A model generated the notes under the pieces. The model did no database searches. It saw only the letters and a program-made list of their open reading frames with translations, and was not told where the DNA came from. Positions 14,842 to 17,481 of a DNA stretch of 17,481 nucleotides are shown here, piece after piece. How positions within the stretch are numbered: the stretch's first letter is position 1; every line of letters begins with the position of its first letter. The position numbers and the translations under genes were made by a program. The DNA is from an uncultured Collinsella sp. (GTDB lineage: Bacteria > Actinomycetota > Coriobacteriia > Coriobacteriales > Coriobacteriaceae): positions 1 to 17,481 of the forward strand of contig UQHZ01000033.1 in the NCBI GenBank assembly GCA_900541055.1, written 5' to 3'.

Positions 14842-15732
14842 ATGGCTCAACGGACAATACTTATCCAGAGCAAGGCCCATCTCTGTATCAAAAACGGCCT
14901 ATTGATGATTAACGTGGACGATCGAAGCTCCACCATTCCCCTCGAAGACATTTGGGTCGTCATCGTCGAATCCCATCAAACAACAATGACAGTTGCCTGT
15001 ATGTCACAACTCAACGACGCGGGAATAGGCGTTATGATTTGCGGACGTGACCACATGCCTAACGGTCTCATGCTCCCCATGGGAGCCCATTCGCGCCATG
15101 CACGCATCGTCGAGGACCAGCTTGCAATGAGTCTTCCGTTTAAAAAGCAGCTTTGGAAACGAATCGTTCAGGCAAAGATACTCAACCAAGCGGCGGTTCT
15201 CACAGAAATGGGGCTGCCTACAGACCCTCTCCCCTCATATGCCAAAACCGTTCTTTCGGGCGACACGGACAATCGAGAAGGCGCAGCTGCCTCCGCGTAC
15301 TTTAAAGCCCTCATTACCGAAGGAACAAGACGTAACAGCATGCAAAGCTCCGCTCTCGACTACGGGTACAGCGTCTTGCGTGCAGGCATCGGAAGAGCAG
15401 CCGTTGGCGGTGGATGGCTCGTATCCCAGGGGCTTCACCATCACAGCGTTTACAACGCGTTTAATCTTGTCGACGATCTTATTGAACCGTTCCGCCCCCT
15501 CGTCGACTTAATTGTCATGAGCTACAGCGTTGCAGAGCCTTTAGGACAGCGCGACAAAGCATTGTTGGCTCGCGTGTTTGAACACGTTATGACCATCGAT
15601 GGGAAACGTTGCGGCTGCCAACAGTGCATAGAGACAACACTCTCTTCACTCAGAACAGCCGTTCTCGAAAAGGATCCCAAGAGGCTGCTATTGCCCGAGC
15701 TAAAAGGGCTCGAGATGATAACTGTTGAATAG
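14842..15732 (+). CDS. cas1: CRISPR-associated integrase Cas1 (type II)
   Basis: Cas1 is the metal-dependent integrase that, with Cas2, inserts new spacers into the array. The 296-residue protein has the three conserved metal ligands in their usual settings: E146 in NREGAAASAYFK, H200 in GLHHHSVYNAFNLVDDL, and E215 in DDLIEPFRPLVD. The length is normal for type II Cas1. The N-terminal beta domain (MAQRTILIQSKAHLCIKNG) is typical, which supports the ATG at 14842. The ribosome binding site GGGGAAGG is about 11 bp upstream, longer than ideal. The gene overlaps the tracrRNA promoter on the opposite strand. cas2 starts 9 bp after its stop, so the two are co-transcribed. Adaptation looks intact. 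Confidence 0.97.
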   Translation: MAQRTILIQSKAHLCIKNGLLMINVDDRSSTIPLEDIWVVIVESHQTTMTVACMSQLNDAGIGVMICGRDHMPNGLMLPMGAHSRHARIVEDQLAMSLPFKKQLWKRIVQAKILNQAAVLTEMGLPTDPLPSYAKTVLSGDTDNREGAAASAYFKALITEGTRRNSMQSSALDYGYSVLRAGIGRAAVGGGWLVSQGLHHHSVYNAFNLVDDLIEPFRPLVDLIVMSYSVAEPLGQRDKALLARVFEHVMTIDGKRCGCQQCIETTLSSLRTAVLEKDPKRLLLPELKGLEMITVE

Positions 15733-15741
15733 GGAGGAGCC

Positions 15742-16059
15742 ATGAGGGTTATGAGGTTATTGGTTCTATTCGATCTTCCAACGGGAAGTAAAGCCGAACG
15801 TCGGCAGTATAGCGACTTTCGAAAGTTTCTGATTAACGACGGATACCATATGGAGCAGTTTTCGGTGTATTCGCGCCTGTTGGTAACTCGCGAATCCGCA
15901 GCGGCGCATATCGCTCGCCTTAAGCTGAATCTTCCAAGCGCTGGAGAGGTCACCGTTATCGAAATGACCGAAAAGCAATACGAAGACCGAATGGTCCTTC
16001 TGAGCGAGCACAAGGAGCAGCCCGTTGAGCAGGGCGCGCAGTTGACGCTTGTGTTTTGA
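15742..16059 (+). CDS. cas2: CRISPR-associated protein Cas2
   Basis: Cas2 is the small dimeric scaffold of the Cas1-Cas2 integration complex. The 105-residue protein begins with the ferredoxin-like first strand MRLLVLFDLPT, carrying the conserved D11, followed by the helix with YSDFRKFLINDGYHMEQFSVYSR that is usual for type II Cas2. A strong GGGAGGAG lies just before the ATG at 15742. A second in-frame ATG three codons later is possible but less well spaced. The gene is the last of the cas operon. Its TGA overlaps the beginning of a downstream frame that encodes a membrane-protein remnant. Confidence 0.97.
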   Translation: MRVMRLLVLFDLPTGSKAERRQYSDFRKFLINDGYHMEQFSVYSRLLVTRESAAAHIARLKLNLPSAGEVTVIEMTEKQYEDRMVLLSEHKEQPVEQGAQLTLVF

Positions 16060-16358
16060 CGTTGCCGCCTCATGCGCGCTTGGCCTCCCCGGTGTTGGGC
16101 AGCGCGTTTGGCATGGTAGGCGGCGCCTTTGCCTGGTGCCTTGCCCACGCCAAGACCCTTGCGGCGCGGCTGCTCCCCAACCCCTATGTGCACATCGCCG
16201 TTATGGGGCTTATGCTGTCAGCGATTCTGCTCGCACCCATCCTTATTGGCTGCGAGGTCTTCGGTTTCGGTAATCTGCCGTCGTTCTTCATCGTCTGCGT
16301 TGTGGCTTATCTGTTCAACATGGACAGATCGATCTACGTCCTGCAGCAACGGGCGTAG
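16056..16358 (+). pseudogene. C-terminal remnant of a ClC-type chloride channel
   Basis: About 100 codons encode hydrophobic helices and the pattern ILLAPILIGCEVFGFGNLPS, FFIVCVVAYLFNMDRSIY, which resembles the last two helices and tail of bacterial ClC channels (AP-x-AxxxAxExFG, then an AYL segment, then RSxY). The rest of a channel, normally more than 400 residues, is absent. The frame has only a TTG at the cas2 stop, with no ribosome binding site, and the next ATG (16113) has none either. It is best read as the leftover 3' end of a gene broken when the CRISPR-Cas segment arrived or was rearranged. The family call is from motif resemblance only; it could be another small membrane protein. 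Confidence 0.5.
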
Positions 16359-16413
16359 AAAGATGTCCAAGCAGGTGGTCTCAACCGGAAACGGCGTCCC
16401 GCTCTGAGGCTGT

Positions 16414-16537
16414 ATTCCGGGACACGGTTTCCGCTTGGGACGCCATTCGAAAAGCGCACCCCGCTTTAAAACGGAATTCCGGGACGTGGTTTCCGTCTGA
16501 GCCTCCATTCGGAAAGCGCGTCCCGTTCTTTCACGGC
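16414..16537. repeat. Two tandem copies of a 62-bp intergenic repeat
   Basis: Copy 1 (16414-16475) and copy 2 (16476-16537) both begin ATTCCGGGAC, continue through GGTTTCCG, and share CCATTCG-AAAGCGC and CCCG blocks, with substitutions between. A partial further copy is visible just upstream (from about 16387, GGAAACGGCGTCCCGCTCTG). No protein is recognisable. It fills the gap between the ClC remnant and the 3' end of the methyltransferase gene. Confidence 0.7.
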
Positions 16538-16564
16538 GTCTTGGCTATGCAAAGTGCTCGAACG

Positions 16565-17143
16565 TTATTCCTCGTACGCGCCCTCAAGCCGAAGCAGCCA
16601 CTCCTTGCGGTCGAGGCCGCCGGCATATCCGTTGAGCGAACCATCGGCGGCAACTACGCGATGGCACGGCACAATAATCGAAATGGGATTACGCGCGACC
16701 GCAGCCCCCACAGCACGGGGAGACACAACGGGTGCCTCATTTCCCGGCACACGATGTCGAGCCGCAACACGCTGGGCGATCTCGCCATACGTAGCGACCT
16801 CGCCACGCGGAATAGAAAGCAGTTCGTACCAGACTTCACGCTGAAACGCCGTGCCAATCATATGCAACGGAGGCGTAAACCGAGGTTCCTGCCCTGCAAA
16901 ATAAGCATTCAGCCAAGCCCAGGAACGCTCAAGCACCGAAGAAGCCGCACCATGGGCCGGATTCGCCGAAGACATGCCACCAATACCGGAAACCGCATCG
17001 GTACCTTCAACATGCTCTGCATCTTCTTTGAGAAGCGTAGAGCCAAAGTGCTCCTGTCCCTCAAACCAAAGCCCTGTCAAACCGCGGCCATCAGCGGCAA
17101 GCAAAATCTCGCCCAAAGGCGAAGCAAACGTCGTCGTGACCAC
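16565..17143 (-). CDS. ogt: Methylated-DNA--protein-cysteine S-methyltransferase (Ogt/MGMT)
   Basis: This suicide DNA-repair protein transfers the methyl group from O6-methylguanine (and O4-methylthymine) to its own cysteine. The 192-residue product has an N-terminal ribonuclease-like domain (TTFASPLGEILLAAD) and the C-terminal helix-turn-helix domain with GTAFQREVWYELLSIPRGE and YGEIAQRVA. The DNA-binding VSPRAVGAAVARNP helix (with the flipping Arg) follows, then the active site IVPCHRVV (C160), and GYAGGLDRKEWLL closes the protein. All are standard, so it should be active. The GTG start at 17143 has AAAGGAG about 6 bp before it. It is a single gene that converges on the 62-bp repeats. The length is slightly above the usual 160-180 because of an Ala/Gly-rich insert near residues 40-70. 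Confidence 0.96.
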   Translation of the reverse strand: MVTTTFASPLGEILLAADGRGLTGLWFEGQEHFGSTLLKEDAEHVEGTDAVSGIGGMSSANPAHGAASSVLERSWAWLNAYFAGQEPRFTPPLHMIGTAFQREVWYELLSIPRGEVATYGEIAQRVAARHRVPGNEAPVVSPRAVGAAVARNPISIIVPCHRVVAADGSLNGYAGGLDRKEWLLRLEGAYEE

Positions 17144-17434
17144 CAGCGGCTCCTTTCAAAACTCCGCACCATAATACCGCGAATTGTGCAGACAACCCCA
17201 ATCGACCCCAAAGTCACCCAAGGCAGCAGGCACGAAGTGCCGAGGCCGCCGCCGGGACCAGAGCCCGCAACAGCCGCGCGCTCCCACATCAGCCCAGCGG
17301 CCTCAACCAACAACGGCCCCATCGCAGGCCGCCTGCAGCAGCGTCATCGCAGGCGGGGGCCGGGCTTAGTTTTCAGAACACTCCGCAGACCAGCGTGGCG
17401 CCTTGTCCGCGACTCCGAAGGAGCAGGACAAGAC
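17144..17434. other. Region upstream of ogt, no gene recognised
   Basis: These 291 bp are G+C-rich, with no frame giving a recognisable protein. At the end, CTTGTCC (17402-17408) pairs with GGACAAG (17426-17432), with an inner CTCC/GGAG stem, making a hairpin that stops 2 bp before the sequencing adapter. It may be a terminator of a gene beyond the contig or a fold-back that helped end the assembly. Confidence 0.5.
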
Positions 17435-17481
17435 CTGTCTCTTATACACATCTGACGCTGCCGACGAACTCTAGGGTGTAG
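17435..17481. other. Nextera/Illumina adapter contamination
   Basis: Positions 17435-17453 are the Tn5 mosaic end as it appears in read-through of Nextera libraries (CTGTCTCTTATACACATCT). Positions 17454-17467 (GACGCTGCCGACGA) complete the Read-1 side adapter. The next eight bases (17468-17475) occupy the i5 index position, and GTGTAG (17476-17481) is the start of the P5 sequence. This is library DNA, not genome, and should be trimmed. Confidence 0.97.

Noticed and set aside
17435..17453. The Tn5 end as a real transposon terminus
   Set aside because: It is followed exactly by Illumina adapter, index position and P5 sequence, so it comes from library preparation.
16541..17455. A 304-codon plus-strand frame across ogt
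   Set aside because: It is antisense to the methyltransferase and runs into the sequencing adapter, so it cannot be a real gene.

Overview
The window looks like a contig from a high-G+C, Gram-positive gut actinobacterium, most likely a Collinsella-type member of the Coriobacteriia. This is inferred from base composition, Shine-Dalgarno style and gene content; no database was searched. The last 47 bases are not genomic: they are a Nextera/Illumina adapter, so the biological sequence stops at about 17434.

Layout. Positions 1-8540 hold ordinary metabolic and transport genes. These are an M18 aminopeptidase (-), a divergent membrane-anchored Ntn/choloylglycine-type amidohydrolase (+), a 6-phosphofructokinase (+), a gene-poor stretch with three long inverted repeats, a small unknown gene (+), and a two-gene ABC transporter operon (-) made of an ATPase and a large FtsX-type permease. 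A short hairpin-forming repeat occurs three times in the gaps (133-170, 5028-5066, 8594-8628). At 8740-8753 a perfect Gram-positive LexA (SOS) box overlaps the likely promoter of a GyrI-like gene.

Positions 9600-16060 form a defence island, visibly poorer in G+C than its surroundings. It starts with an Abi_2 (HEPN RNase) gene interrupted by one in-frame TAG. A complete type II-C CRISPR-Cas system follows: cas9 with all catalytic residues, a CRISPR array, a tracrRNA on the opposite strand, then cas1 and cas2. The array has eight identical 36-bp repeats and one half-decayed repeat, and its eight spacers are all exactly 30 bp. The anti-repeat, nexus hairpin, terminator hairpin and U-tract of the tracrRNA can all be read directly, and they fix the crRNA sense as the + strand. 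The order cas9 - array - tracrRNA(-) - cas1 - cas2 differs from the common cas9-cas1-cas2-array order. The repeats end in an extended -10-like motif, as in II-C systems that transcribe each crRNA from its own repeat. The decayed repeat lies at the upstream end and keeps only its promoter-like half, which suggests new spacers enter at the other end, facing the tracrRNA and cas1.

Positions 16056-17434 hold the C-terminal remnant of a ClC-type chloride channel, 62-bp tandem repeats, an Ogt/MGMT DNA-repair methyltransferase (-) and a short stretch without a recognisable gene.
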